Below are positions 11,597 to 23,970 of a stretch of DNA of 64,000 nt, in pieces. Under the pieces are notes generated by a model that was not told the origin of the DNA, made no database searches, and saw only the letters and a list, made by a program, of their open reading frames with translations. The DNA comes from Bidens hawaiensis (taxonomy: Eukaryota; Streptophyta; Magnoliopsida; Asterales; Asteraceae): positions 291,001 through 355,000 of the forward strand of contig JAIQDT010001941.1 of assembly GCA_021521415.1 (NCBI GenBank), given 5' to 3'. The stretch's first letter is position 1, and every line of letters starts with the position of its first letter. The position numbers and the translations under genes were made by a program.

Positions 11597-12720
11597 GCTT
11601 CTTCAACTTGCAACTTATCAGTGTCAATTTCAGTGGTAGCTTGGGAAGTGAGTGTAGTAGGTTCAGGATCTTCATGAGTGATCTCCAAGTTGTCTGAATG
11701 GTCAGTTTTATAACCACACTCTCTTGGTGTCTTGACAAGTGAAGCTGAATTGTCAAGCTCAACTGAGGAAGTTCTCTTTTCTTGTAAGACATAGTCCTTA
11801 GATTCTGAGAAGTCTCTTACATCAGTCACAGCTTCAATTTTAGCTTCAGTTCTAGGTTTCCATGTGAAACCTTGTGGTTCATATCCATGTTTTAACAAGA
11901 ACTTTTCATCACCAGTGAGTACAGCTTGTTTCTTTCTTTGATATATAGTTTTTCTTCTTGATATCTCACTACCTGATGATTCTTGTGACTCATCAGACTT
12001 GACTGAATGAGTATTTTTGGTAAATTTCAATGACTGGTTCTTTATTATCACCTGCTTTTGCTTCTGAGGTGATTTACTTCTTCTCACATTCTCAGTCATT
12101 TGCTTCTTCTTCTTGGTCTCAGCCTTCACTTCAACTCTTGTCTCTATGCTATTCACATTTCCCTTTCCCAAATACATGGCATACTTCTCTTTGTACAAAA
12201 CAAAGTCTTGACCAAACTTTGTTCCATTTGGGACATGAAATGGCTGAAACTTGAGTCTCTCATTACATGAATCAGTATGGTGTCCATATTCGTCACACTT
12301 TCTACACCACACCTTTCTTTTGAACATCTCATGTTCTTTTGGTCTCCTGAATCTTTCACTTGGTTTGAGCTCTCTTACACCAATTGTCTTTTTGTTTTTC
12401 AGATTGTCAAAATCAATTGAGAATGGTACAAACTCAGCCATTCTAATGTCACTTCTTTCCACATTCCCTTTAACAAAGACAACCTTTTTCAAGTTCAGTG
12501 GTTGATCATCTTCATTCTCTCTATATCTTGACTTCCTTCTTTCATATTCCTCAACAGTTTCTACCTCACCCACATCAAAGTCTTCAACACTTGAAAAGAT
12601 AGGATAAATAGGAGTAATATATTCTATATCCATTTCTTCCTTATTTACCTTCTTTTTCTTGTTCTTTTCTAATTTTTCCAAAAACTTTTTGCTTGGAGGT
12701 CTGACAGCATTGTAACACAC
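11575..12720 (-). pseudogene. gag: Copia-1 gag-PR linker with zinc knuckle
   Basis: A 381-codon frame continuing gag after a one-base frame change near 12750-12775. It is K/E-rich and carries a CCHC zinc knuckle (CRKCDEYGHHTDSC, spacing C-x2-C-x4-H-x4-C) near residue 140. A long charged stretch follows, then a YEPQGFTWKP motif. It ends at a stop just before the protease. Its role is probably nucleocapsid/RNA binding; most of the linker is unrecognised. Confidence 0.7.
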
Positions 12721-15101
12721 ATTCTTCTTTTCACCAATGTCAAAAGAAACATGTTCTCTCCAAAAGAAACTGGAGGATACTTTGGGAGTTGATCAACAGA
12801 TTCAGGCATTCTATATTTTCTTCCTTTTTCAGCAGCTTGAATTTCTTTTTCAGTAATTTGATCACTCAAATCACTCAGATCATCTTGATCCAACTCATCT
12901 GAATCAAAGTCATCTTCAGAGACTTGAACTCCAATTGACTTTTCTTCTTTCATTTCTTTCTTCATAACAAATTCACCATCTTCACTCACCTCAACATTCT
13001 TGTACAAATCTGCAACATCTTCTTTGTCTTGAAACACATCTTTGAATTGTTGTAGATAAGCACTTCTCTTCTCTTTGTCAACTTTAGGCATAAAGTTGTT
13101 GTTGAATGGTGGTGGAACAGCCTTGTACTTTTCATCTTCTTTTATTTTATTCAGAATTCCACAAATGTTTCCTGTTGAAACTAAGTTCTTTAGGAATTCA
13201 TTTTCAGTTTGCAGCTTTGTATTCAGCACCTTTTCATCAATCACCATCTTCTTCAACCCACTAATTTCTGTTGTGAATCTTGTCTGAGCTCTATAGCTAT
13301 TCATACAATCCTCTTCCAAACTTTTCATTCTTTCCTCACTAACAATCTCACTTGCCTCATAAGCATTGATAATGCTTTGCTTCTTAAAACACTCACTTTC
13401 CAGTTTACCAATTTTTTCTTTTAATTCATTGACAAGTTTAGGTAAAACAGCATTAGGATCAGAATGTACCTTAGATGAAGATGCAGAGTCTATGGCCATG
13501 AATGCCACATTAGCTCTTTTGATATCATCTGCTATATCTTCCTCATGATTACTCCAGTCAAAGCTTCTTTCATGCTGAGTAGTTACTGCCACATTGCCTT
13601 GATTTCTTTGTTGATTTTGGTTTGCTGGAATGTTGTGAGTTGCAGGGATTTGAACAGCTTGATTCTAATTATTGTTCATTTAATATACTTGATTCTGATT
13701 CATACCCTGCTGGTTGTTCATCTGAGGCTGATAGTGGTTATTAAAATTGGGATTGAAGTTGTTGTTTGGATGGAAGTTGTTGTTGTTGGGATTGAATCCT
13801 TGGTTATTGTTGAAGTTCTGCTGGTTGTTGTTTCTATGCACATTCTGCTGGTATTGTTGTTGGTTTCTAGGCTGTTGGAACTGATTGACTTGAAAGTTCC
13901 TTGGCAAATTGCACTCTCTTGCAAAGTGTCCAGGTTGTTGACAGTTGTAGCAGATAGCCTTGGACTTATCAAATCCTATTCTCTCATTTGGACCAGAAAC
14001 TAGTGATCTACCAGTTCTGTTGTACAGTCTCTTGCTTCTTAATGCTAACATTGCAGCTTGCCATTTGAGATCCATGTCTTCAAGGTCATCAGCATCTATT
14101 TGTTCCAAATCATCCTGCACTACACTTGTGTGAATCATGTTTTTGGCCCCAAATGCATTGTAGGACTCAGTGAACATAGACATTAGGGCTTGTGCATCAT
14201 TCCCTTGAACATGCCCTGCACCAGCACTTTGAGCATTTCCATTTCCCACAGAGGCTGAATCATCATCAATTAATTGAACATTAAACCTTTGTTGACCACC
14301 TTGACTGCTTGAACCACCTCCAATGAATGACCTAGCAGTCTCATTGTTGTGATCACTTGGTTCTTCAATGATGGGAATTTGTTGTTGATTCTTTGTTGTA
14401 AGATTCCCCATTGGAGCAATTAAAGCATTTGATACATTGAAACTTGGTTTATCTTACTTGATCATTTCATTCTCAATCATTTCAAGTTCAGCAGCTTGAA
14501 GAAAACATACTACATCATCCAATTTCAATTCATTGAAATTTTGCTTTTAAAGGATGAATTTGCAAGCAGTATACCATTCATTTGGCATTGAGTTGAGCAA
14601 CTTTGTATTTAAATCAAAGTCAGTCATTACATAGTCAGTTGTTCTCAACTCATTCACAATACTCAGAAAACATTCTAGTATTGACTTCAACCTTTCACCA
14701 TCTCTATACTTGAATCTTTCTAACTGTTGCTTCAGTCTTTGCTTCTTAATGTTCTTCAATTCAGTGTTCCCTTCATACATCTCAAGGATTGCATCATACA
14801 TTGCCTTAGCACTTTGATGATGTGCAACCTTTGTGAGGATCTCCCACGACAGACCAAGTTTGAGCATAGCCAATGCCCTGTCATCAACCTTTCTCATTCT
14901 TTCTCTAACGGCAGCAATAGCATTTGCATTAGCACCTTCTTCAACAGCAGCTTGTGGTCCATTCTTGATAGAATTCCATATATCCACATCATTATAATAA
15001 ATAGCAGCCTCAAAAAGCACTTTCCACTTGGTAAAGTTCTCCTGACCATACAATCTAGGTATCTTATTAGTAGACACCTCTTGTTCCTCATATCCAGACA
15101 T
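12669..15101 (-). pseudogene. gag: Copia-1 gag polyprotein, broken by stops
   Basis: One reading frame starting MSGYEEQEVSTNKIPRLYG at 15101 and carrying the Copia capsid domain (UBN2/DUF4219 type: YGQENFTKWK, then a helical KQQLERFKYRDGE segment). In-frame stops occur at 14547-14549, near 14453, at 13680-13682 and near 13668. Between them lie an N/Q-rich nucleocapsid with knuckle CYNCQQPGHFARECN (about 13950-13910), then a coiled-coil-rich K/E region ending at 12669. Gag builds the virus-like particle and packages the RNA. This copy could not make a full-length Gag. Confidence 0.85.
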
Positions 15102-15399
15102 TTTCTTAAAATAAAAGTTAAGATCTTATCAAAAGTAGATTAAAACAATCAGATCTGAGAATAAATTCTTAGATCTGAGGTGTCTGATATGAATAGAACA
15201 AGATTCAACAATAAAAATCAAAGCTTTAAGTGAAATAAGGAAAAGAAAACACCTAAAACTTGTAGATCTGGAAGAAAAATGAAGAACAAAGCTTCTGACG
15301 TCACAAATCAATCGAACAGTGCTATGCTTACTTCATTCTTCTTCAAAACTTAATCAGCAACAATCTTTCTAAAAATAGCAGTAACAAGCTCTGATACCA
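15102..15399 (-). other. Copia-1 leader and primer-binding site (initiator-Met tRNA)
   Basis: The minus strand reads TGGTATCAGAGC at 15399-15388, the 12-nt complement of the initiator methionine tRNA 3' end, two bases inside the LTR end. About 290 nt of AT-rich untranslated leader follow before the gag ATG. Confidence 0.95.
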
Positions 15400-15401
15400 C
15401 T

Positions 15402-16618
15402 TGTCAGGTCGTTTCGGATCGGATCTTAATCAATCATGTCATAACTCACACAAAATTAATCGTGTTGACAAGCGAGTTAATGACGGGTAACTATGTTTAG
15501 AAAGATGACCGTTTGTTAAAGGCGGAATCAATAACAAATATACGGTTGCAATGAATATTCAAAATACGAAGACACACGAAGGATTCACTCAAAAGATTTC
15601 CATTTATATAACGTTAATCATACAAAAGGATAATCGATTAGGGTTTAGGAGGAATCCTAGGACAGCCGTCACACACAAAATATTCTCTTAATTAATGTGT
15701 CGGTCTTATTCTCTCTGTCTCTCGTGTCGCGCGTCCTTGGCGGCGTGCCCTAATTATTCTATTTATAGGCCTGCCAACCTAGGACAGCTGTCATTCCTTC
15801 TAGAAACCCTATCCGATAGTACATATTCAATTTACATATTCAAAAATTATACTAAGTGTAAAACAAGTCTTTCGGGTAGACTTTTCATTAAACTTCAGTC
15901 TCCGAGTACGCAGTGTACTCGGCCTTCCTTCAGACTTGGTAAACATAGAGGTGTACTCGGAATCAGTTTCCGGGTAGACTTTACTTAGAGAATATTTTAC
16001 TAAGTAAAATATTCACCGAGTAGACTTCAATCTTCTTGGACTTATCAAACTTTGCTCGACAAATCCTTACGAGCAACCTTGTTCTTCTATGATCCTGTTC
16101 GGCTCATTGTCAGTTGAATAACTTATTGATAAGGCGTACTCGGGAGTACATACCTTGTTTGAGCAGAACCTTACTCGATATAACTTAGAGATATTCTATC
16201 AACTCATCAAGTATACTCGGACCATAATTATTAAAGAATACCTTGCCCGGTCTTCCAATTACTTGGCTTCTTGGACTTGGTTGACCAAACCTTACTCGGA
16301 AGAGTAATATACTTGGTCTTGAAGAACAACCCTGCTTGACAAAGTGAACCTTACTCGGATATGCCAAATTAATGAACCTTACTCGGAAATCACTAAAAAG
16401 CATACCTTGCTCGGATATCCACTTGAGAAGATTATTTGAAGTAAACCGTGCCCGGAAGGCAAAATCTCGTACTCGGCTAAGTAAAAGCTTACTCGAAGGT
16501 CCAAGGTGTACCCGGGTTCAATACTTAGCAGTTTCTGAGAAGGTTGAGAAGATTCAAATCTTCAATATTCTTCATTTAGGTCAAATCTCCTCATTTGGGT
16601 CAAACTCTTGACCCAACA
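15402..16618 (-). repeat. Copia-1 5' LTR
   Basis: A 1217-bp block bounded in minus orientation by TGTTGGGTCA and CGACCTGACA (TG...CA), with the PBS immediately inside and Gypsy sequence immediately outside. U3 is dense in the CTCGG/CCCGAA words, as is the internal spacer. The partner LTR lies outside the window. Confidence 0.9.
15759..15768 (-). promoter_or_regulatory. LTR promoter TATA box (Copia-1)
   Basis: CTATAAATAG on the minus strand, about 850 bp into the LTR, is the likely promoter for gag-pol RNA. Transcription would start near 15730 and run leftward. Confidence 0.65.
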
Positions 16619-18784
16619 GGTATTGCTTGATAATGGGGGTATGTCATGTTGTGGGGAACACTAGTTATTAATAAATTGAACCTTAATCGTATCTAATGGC
16701 TGCTTGGTATACTTTGATGCTTAAGCTTAGGTGGATAAACAATACCCTTGATCGTCTTAACTATTCATAAATATGGAGCAACAAAGTTTTAGATCTGCTA
16801 ACTTTGAAGTTTAAGTCAAGTTGGGGTGGTCTGGTCCGGTAAAAGCTTAAAATAAGCGAGTCTTAATTGTGTAAACCACTAAGTAATATTATTGTCGGAT
16901 CTTATTTGTCCCGGTATAGATTAAGGCATAGGTTTAGGTGGACAACAATATTTATGATCGCGGTTTTTGCGTTTATCTGAGCTTTAAAATATAACCTATA
17001 TGTTTGATTTGACTTTGATTTTCCGATTCTGATCCAACTGCAGTCAAATCTTTTTCAGGGACGAAAAAGTCTTAAGTGTGGGGATGTTTTATGTGTAGTA
17101 AAACACACTTACTTTCCTTATGATTTTATAATGGTTTTTATGCTTAATTGCTTATTTTATGAAAGTATTGGGGGTTAAGTGCAATAATTTACAAAGTTTA
17201 AATGTTAATTGTAGGTTTATGAAAGATGGTGAAAAAAGAGTTAAGTTGGAAGACTTTAGGGGCCTTTTTGGTCAAGTTTCAAAGCTACAACTCAAGTCCC
17301 GACCCAAGCCCACAAGTTAGAAGCCTTACATGATATTATATTAAGTTAATTAACCTAGTTTTCAGCCATTATCCAGCCCTAAATCCCGAAATAAAAAAGA
17401 ACCCTAACTCCTGCCAAGGTTGCGCTTGGCAGCAGCAAAGGAAGAGAAAAAAAAAAGAGTTTGTGGCGGCTGTGGTAGCTGTTGTGACGGCTGGAGAGGA
17501 AGAAGAACACCAAGGAGAGTCTTGTGCAGCTGCTAGGCATCAAATACATTGATAAACTCAGCCATATAACCCTAAGTAATCATTCATAAACTTTGTTTTT
17601 TGTTCAAGAACCCTAACTAGTTGAATTGATCTTTTTCTTTGTATTGTTTTGCAAGTAATTGATTGTTTGACTTTGATTTAGTTATTCTTGGATTTTGAAT
17701 GAGTTTGATTTTGTTTATGATGATTTACTTGAATGTTAATGGCTGTCCAAACTTAATGAGTAGCTAATCTTGTTTGTTCTACCTAGGTTTGATGAATATT
17801 GTTAGGTTTTGACTAGTAATATGGATTGTTAATGATCATGGCATAAATTGTTAATGTAAAGTTTGATTTAACAGTAAATTAGATTGTGTTTAGTGGATTT
17901 TTTTTGTTTGATTATACCTAATAACCTCGTGCTTTAATTAATTGAATCGGTTTTGATTAGTTGTTGCATGTTTAAGGCTCTTTACTTTGTGTTCATGGTT
18001 TATTTGCGGGAAGTACAACCGTAGGAATAAGTGGGTAAATTAATTAGATAAAATCAGTTGTGAAACACCTTCTTAGAGACCGAGAGGTGATAAGAAGTAA
18101 ACTCGTCTCATTACTTTTACTTGTTAGAATTAAGATCGCGCGAGAGCGGGTTTTGTTCTTGTCGGGTTTGGGTGTTTGAGCGATTAGTTGCTCTAGTTTA
18201 AGTTAAGTTGAATTGTTCCTCTATCCTTGGTTGCGTAGTATTCATTTCCATTAGGCTAGTGTGTCGGTGAGACCGAGAGGTGAGTCGGGATTAGAACACG
18301 TTAATAATTTGTTTTCCCGGTTTGTTCTTAAAATCGACTAAGATAAGTTAGAGTTTGTTAGTGAGACCGAGAGGTGATCTGACCTTCTTGAGCGAACCTT
18401 AGTTGTGTCATCCTTTAGAACCGGTGTCGTGAGATTTTTCAATCCATTGTCTTGTCATCTCCTTCAATATGCTTCTTACCTAGGTAGACGTTTTTATCAC
18501 TGCAATCAAATTTTCTGAAGTTTTGTCAAAAGTTTTCATTTAGTTAAGTTAAGTAGTTAAATTAAATCTTAAAAAAATCAATTAAATATTTTGGTGAGTC
18601 TTGGTTAGAGTTTAGTGATTATAAACGTTTTCACGTGTCTTCGAGTTCGATATCCGGACTTTCCTCATCTGTGCTATACGCGACCGGTACTCTTGCCGTT
18701 TGTGTGAACTAGGATAGATTGTTTGGTTTTTAAAGCTTAGTTGCGACTTGTGTTTTATTTATATATATATATTTTCGCACACCA
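16619..18784 (+). mobile_element. Gypsy-A: 3' end of an Athila-like element, cut by Copia-1
   Basis: Bases 16619-17088 match the last ~470 bp of the internal region of Gypsy-B (29757-30231), including the polypurine tract AAGTGTGGGGATG at 17074-17086. They are followed by a full LTR (17089-18784). The rest of the element should lie left of Copia-1, outside the window. Non-coding. Confidence 0.9.
17089..18784 (+). repeat. 3' LTR of Gypsy-A
   Basis: A 1696-bp copy of the same LTR as 19565-21270 and 30232-31984. The terminal dinucleotides are mutated (start TTATGTGTAG, end GCACACCA), and the AT tract near its end is short (about 10 bp). Diagnostic internal phrases are AGACCGAGAGGTGAT and the run GCGGGTTTTGTTCTTGTCGG. 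Confidence 0.9.
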
Positions 18785-19559
18785 CTAAATCTACACGATT
18801 TACTGTGGAGAGTCATTTTGAGCTGTGCATGTCTCCACATACATCTCTCCGAATGATAGGCAGAAAAGTGATTACCCAGTCATACACGAGCCCGTGAGTG
18901 TCCTGATTCCCGCGAAGATAGAGTTATATTTCTGTAGTGATCCAGATTTGGGACTTGCAGTTGTATTATTGTGTTTAAAAAAAAGAGGGCGTTATTAGTA
19001 TAGTTAAGCCTTAAGAAGATTATCAGTTTCCAAATATCAAGGAAGAGGCATGGAAGTATATTCAAAGTATAAGACAGATTGGGAAGATGAATCGGGAAGT
19101 TAACAATTGTTTGATCAGACACTACGGGTCGAAGTCAACTCAGGGGGACCAGGGGAAAGCCAAATACGCTTTGAGAATAGATAGGAGGCATCACAATCTC
19201 TCATGTGATGCCCATCTAAATTTTGAGCTTAATTAAACCTAATCCGTATCACAGAAGCAATGAAAACATACTAAGTTCTATACCTGCCTACAACCTGTTT
19301 CTCTATGTCATAATACCGCTGAACATGGATCTGTGTGACAGCCTCTTAATCAGTATGATTCTTGTTCGGATCTTTTCTAAAAACATGCAGGGTTTCTTCA
19401 AGACTGAAATTTGATCCCGTCGTTTTATTTATCTTTTGTTATGTGTTTTGTCTTATGGTTTGTTGGTTACTTGTTTTTGATCGTTTTTCCTTAATTTTAT
19501 TTATCTTATTTTTGGGCGAAGTTGACTTTAAGCGAAGTTGACTTTAAGCGATGTTGACT
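18785..19559 (+). other. Copia-D spacer fragment with conserved non-coding blocks
   Basis: Opposite-strand match to Copia-B 46455-45800: the block around GATTACCCAGTCATACA (18870) and the block around GGGGAAAGCCAAATACG (19150), in the same relative order. It ends in a 17-bp tandem (AAGCGAAGTTGACTTT, three copies, 19514-19559). No gene. Confidence 0.85.
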
Positions 19560-19564
19560 TCAAG
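19560..19564. repeat. Target site duplication of Gypsy-B, left copy (TCAAG)
   Basis: TCAAG directly before the LTR start at 19565 equals TCAAG at 31985-31989 directly after the other LTR. Confidence 0.9.
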
Positions 19565-21198
19565 TGATGTGTAGTAAAACACACTCACTTTCCTTATGAT
19601 TTTATCATGGGTTTTATGCTTAATTGCTTATTTTATGAAAGTATTGGGGGGTTAAGTGCAATAATTTACAAAGTTTAAATGTTAATTGTAGGTTTATGAA
19701 AGATGGTGAAAAAAGAGTTAAGTTGGAAGACTTTAGGGGCCTTTTTGGTCAAGTTTCAAAGCTACAACTCAAGGCCCGACCCAAGCCCACAAGTTAGAAG
19801 CCTTACATGATATTATATTAAGTTAATTAATAGTTTTCAGCCATTATCCAGCCCTAAATCCCGAATTAAAAAAGAACCCTAACTCCTGCCAAGGTTGCGC
19901 TTGGCAGCAGCAAAGGAAGAGAAAAAAAAAGAGTTTGTGGCGGCTGTGGTAGCTGTTGTGACGGCTGGAGAGGAAGAAGAATACCAAGGAGAGTCTTGTG
20001 CAGCTGCTAGGCATCAAATACATTGATAAACTCTGCCATATAACCCTAAGTAATCATTCATAAACTTTGTTTTTTGTTCAAGAACCCTAACTAGTTGAAT
20101 TGAGCTTTTTCTTTGTATTGTTTTGCAAGTAATTGATTGTTTGACTTTGATTAGTTATTCTTGGATTTTGAATGAGTTTGATTATGTTTATGATGTTTTA
20201 CTTGAATGTTAATGGCTGTCCAAACTTAATGAGTAGTTAATCTTGTTTGTTCTACCTAGGTTTGATGAATATTGTTAGGTTTTGACTAGTAATATGGATT
20301 GTTAATGTAAAGTTTGATTTAATAGTAAATTAGATTGTGTTTAGTGGCTGTGTTTTGTTTGATTATACCTAATAACCTCGTGCTTTAATTAATTGAATCG
20401 GTTTTGATTAGTTGTTGCATGTTTGAGGCTCTTTACTTTGTGTTCAGGGTTTATTTGCGGGAAGTACAACCGTAGGGATAAGTGGGTAAATTAATTAGAT
20501 AAAATCAGTTGTGAAACACCTTCTTAGAGACCGAGAGGTGATAAGAAGTAAACTCGTCTCATTACTCTTACTTGTTATAATTAAGATCGATCGAGAGCGG
20601 GTTTTGTTCTTGTCGGGTTTGGGTGTTTGAGCGATTAGTTGGTCTAGTTTAAGTTAAGTTGAATTGTTCCTCTATCCTTGGTTGCGTAGTATTCGTTTCC
20701 ATTAGGCTAGTGTGTCGGTGAGACCGAGAGGTGAGTCGGCATTAGAACACGTTAATAATTTGTTTTCCCGGTTTGTTCTTAAAATCAACTAAGATAAGTT
20801 AGAGTTTGTTAGTGAGACCGAGAGGTGATCTGACCTTCTTGAGCGAACCTTAGTTGTGTCATCCTTTAGAACCGGTGTCGTGAGAGTTTTCAATCCATTG
20901 TCTTGTCATCGTCAATATGATTCTTACCTAGGTAGACGTTTTTATCACTGCAGTCAAAGTTTCTGAAGTTTTGTTAAAAGTTTTCATTTAGTTAAGTTAA
21001 GTAGTTAAATCAAATCTAAAAAAAATCAATTAAATATTTTGGTGAGTCTTGGTTAGAGTTTAGTGATTATAAACGTTTTCACGTGTCTTCGAGTTCGATA
21101 TCCGGACTTTCCTCATCTGTGCTATACGCGACCGGTACACTTGCCGTTTGTGTGAACTAGGATAGATTGTTTGGTTTTTAAAGCTTAGTTGCGACTTG

Positions 21199-21254
<56 letters not shown>

Positions 21255-21270
21255 GTATTTTCGCACATCA
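19565..21270 (+). repeat. 5' LTR of Gypsy-B
   Basis: Starts TGATGTGTAG, ends CGCACATCA, and is followed by the PBS. It includes a long AT microsatellite close to its 3' end (21207-21254). Confidence 0.93.
21205..21256. repeat. AT microsatellite in the 5' LTR of Gypsy-B
   Basis: About 50 bp of alternating TA with one TGTA break. The same site is about 10 bp in Gypsy-A (18762-18772) and about 65 bp in the 3' LTR (31908-31971). Confidence 0.9.
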
Positions 21271-21276
21271 AGTTTT

Positions 21277-21293
21277 TGGCGCCGTTGCCGGGT
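21277..21293 (+). other. Primer-binding site of Gypsy-B (tRNA-Asp)
   Basis: TGGCGCCGTTGCCGGG begins six bases after the LTR and is complementary to the 3' end of plant tRNA-Asp, as is usual in Athila-like elements. Confidence 0.9.
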
Positions 21294-21426
21294 ACACGGT
21301 TTGACGCGTATTAAGAACGACTCGAGTTAGGACTTGCCTTGTTTACTACTTGTTTTTCTTATTTGTTTTGTTTGTTAGTTTAAAATAGTTTATCTAATTA
21401 TAGTTTCTTTTTATTTTAATAGTTGT

Positions 21427-22809
21427 ATGCGACGTACTCGATCTCTAGGACCACCAGAAATTGAAGGATTTCCCGAACCAGAGAGAGAGCTTTTTGAGAG
21501 ACGTCGTACAAAACCGTCTTCCAGTTCATCTACATCCTTCGGTAATACGTTCTCTTCTCCTACTTTTTCTGAACCCGTCATTAGGGATAGGATTATGGGC
21601 GACGCGAACCCACCACCGAGGAGGACAGTTGCAGACCGGGCCCGTCCGGTCGATGCTGGCGCGAGATCTAGCATTGGTCCACCAGCTATAGGAGTTCAAA
21701 CGACTTGGCAGATTCCATCTAATGTTCTGAACACGATTGCTCATTCTGCTTAATTTCACGGGTTACTCCATGAGAACCCACATGCTCATATCACTCGCAT
21801 CACACGAATTTGCGACACGTTTCATCTTGCCTGCGTACCCGAAGACGCCATCAAACTCCGAATCTTTTCGTTCTCACTCGTTGATCATGCGAGTCTGTGG
21901 CTTGAGTCCCTCCCACAGGGATCCATTGCTACTTGGGCTGCCATGCAGACCCAATTTCTTGAAAAATACGATCCTCCGGCTAAGGCCGCTCGTTTGCGTA
22001 ACCAAATTCATTCTTTCCAGATGGAGGACACCGAGAGCTTCTACGAGGCGTGGGAAAGGTTCAAAAATCTACTTGCGTTATGTCCAAACCACGGCCTACA
22101 AGACTGGGCGGTTGTTGAGAAGTTCTACAACGGAGTGACGTACGCAACTCAGAGTATGCTCGACACAGCTGCAGGAGGTAACCTACTGACAACGAAGGAT
22201 ACGGATAAGTGCATTGCCTTGTTTAACGGTTTAACCATGAGTGGATACCAGCGTCCACCAGTTAAGAGTACCAAAACCGTCGATTCCCTATCACGCGGCA
22301 TGCATTCGGTCGACACGAGCACCCCACTTGCGGCACAAGTTGAAGCGTTAGCAAAGATCGTGAAGGACTTGCAGGTGAAAAGTAAGTTATGCGAGATCTG
22401 TAGAGGGGGACATGATACTGTTCAGTGCCCCGTAGGTTTCCAGGAGGAGGCAGTCGACTTCGTTAATAATCCAAACCGAAATCAACATTCTTTCAATTCT
22501 TATAATTCGGGGTGGAGAGGTAACCAAAATTCCAACTGGAGGAACGGAAATCAGTCCGGCTTCCAGCAATGTCAGAGCCTATTCCAGGATTCCGGTGAGG
22601 GAACGAGTAGTGGGGAGAAGAAGCCCACGTTAGAGGAGATGATGGCACAGCAGACACAGATGCTGTCGCAACTCATGACTCGAGAGGTCTCCCGTCACAA
22701 AGAAACTCAAGAGAAATTCCGGGAGCACGAGTCATTCATGAGAAATCAAGGAGCGTCAATTCAAAATCTTGAGCGTCAGATAGGAGAGATAGCAAGTCGT
22801 CTAAATTAG
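21427..22809 (+). pseudogene. gag: Gypsy-B gag
   Basis: The N-terminus (MRRTRSLGPPEIEGF at 21427) runs into a stop near 21751 after a frame change around 21740-21760. The capsid part (Retrotrans_gag type) resumes in the other frame: SLWLESLPQG, FLEKYDPPAKAARLRNQI and YEAWERFKNLLALCP near 21900-22080. A nucleocapsid-like Cys/His segment follows (CEICRGGHDTVQC, about 22390). The frame ends at TAG 22807-22809, but the same frame continues directly into the protease region, so this looks like one nonsense codon inside a gag-pol frame. Gag forms the particle shell. Confidence 0.88.
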
Positions 22810-23970
22810 AGGTCGCTAGGTACACTTCCAAGTAACACTGAACAAAATCCGAAGGCGTTCACGAAGGCTGTGACGACAAGGAGCGGTGCAGGGGCACGTA
22901 GCGACCCCGTGATTCAAGAGGCGACGAGAGGAATCGTTAACGAGCCTGCGGTAGATGTAGAGGAGCAGGTAGACGAGGAGATTCAGTTGGAGTCTCCACC
23001 GGCCAAGGTGCATCAGAGGCACAGCCCCGGAAGTTCAGCACAGGCCGAGAACCAACCATTACCCAGCACACCACCGAGAGTCTACAAACCTAGACTCCCA
23101 TATCCCGGGAGAGTCCGTAGGGATAGAGATGAGGAGCAGAACTCCAAATTTCTTGATCTTCTGAAGCAACTTCATCTTAATATTCCTTTCCTTGAGGGAC
23201 TTACGCAAATGCCCAAATACGCAAAGTTTCTTAAGGATATTCTTCCGAACAAAGAGAAGTTAGCCGAAGTCTCTTCCATTCCTCTGAGTGCTGGTTGCTC
23301 TGCAGTCTTGCAGAGAAAGTTACCAGAAAAGATGTCCGATCCTGGGAGTTTCACAATTCCCTGCATCTTGAGTGATAATACGGTCGTCCTTGCGCTGGCA
23401 GATCTTGGTGCCAGTATTAATCTCATGCCGTATTCCGTGTATCGCAAGTTAGGACTAGGCGAACCGAGGCCTACCCGTATGAGTATCCAGCTTGCTGATC
23501 GTTCTGTGAAATACCCCCGAGGGGTGGTCGAGAACATGCTTGTTCGTGTCGACAAGTTCATCTTCCCGGTGGACTTTGTCATCCTGGACATGAACGATGA
23601 CGATAGTGTCCCACTCATCTTGGGCCGACCATTCCTTGCCACTGCACAGGCATTGATCGATGTCTGCGAGGGTAAATTAATCTTAAGAGTTGGGGATGAG
23701 AACGTCACCTTTGACGTTCGACAGTCTCTGAAACACCCCAAGTCTGCTGATGACTCCTTATACTTCATTGATACCATCATGGAGCATGTTGGGGAGTTTC
23801 TCAGCGAAATTTGTGGAGGATCTGCCTCCGAAACCCAGATTCTCGATAGGGAGATTCCGGTGATTGAAATGGTTGCCGTAACCAATCAGTCCTTAAATGA
23901 CGAAACCGAGTCGCATACCCCTGAATCTGGCGTGTCTGCTGGGATCGTACGAGACGATCCGATGGACTGA
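22810..23970 (+). pseudogene. pol: Gypsy-B aspartic protease region
   Basis: In the same frame as gag after one TAG. The N-terminal ~150 residues are a charged linker (TTRSGAGAR...). The protease signature LADLGASINLMPYSVY gives D-L-G-A-S at about residue 178 of the stretch from 22870, the variant form normal for this branch, and VPLILGRPFLATA lies about 70 residues later. The frame ends at TGA 23968-23970, and similar sequence carries on after it toward RT. Confidence 0.88.

Larger units (their letters stand above)
1..16618 (-). mobile_element. Copia-1: SIRE-like Ty1/Copia LTR retrotransposon, cut by the left window edge
   Basis: Read on the minus strand the order is 5' LTR (16618-15402), PBS for initiator-Met tRNA, leader, gag, gag-PR linker, protease, integrase, RT and RNase H (ending at 8105), a 3.7-kb non-coding spacer, then a very long extra ORF that is still open at base 1. 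The integrase-before-RT order defines Copia. A large size and an additional ORF after pol are features of the SIRE lineage. The coding part is decayed: gag has four in-frame stops and a frameshift, and PR, IN and RT lie in different frames. Its right end adjoins Gypsy internal sequence that recurs at about 29758, so Copia-1 inserted into a Gypsy element (Gypsy-A). The 3' LTR and left TSD are outside the window; the right TSD would be ggtat at 16619-16623. Confidence 0.9.

Noticed and set aside
21737..22138. 133-codon ORF overlapping Gypsy-B gag
   Set aside because: It is the wrong frame over the capsid region; the gag frame carries recognisable motifs, this one does not.
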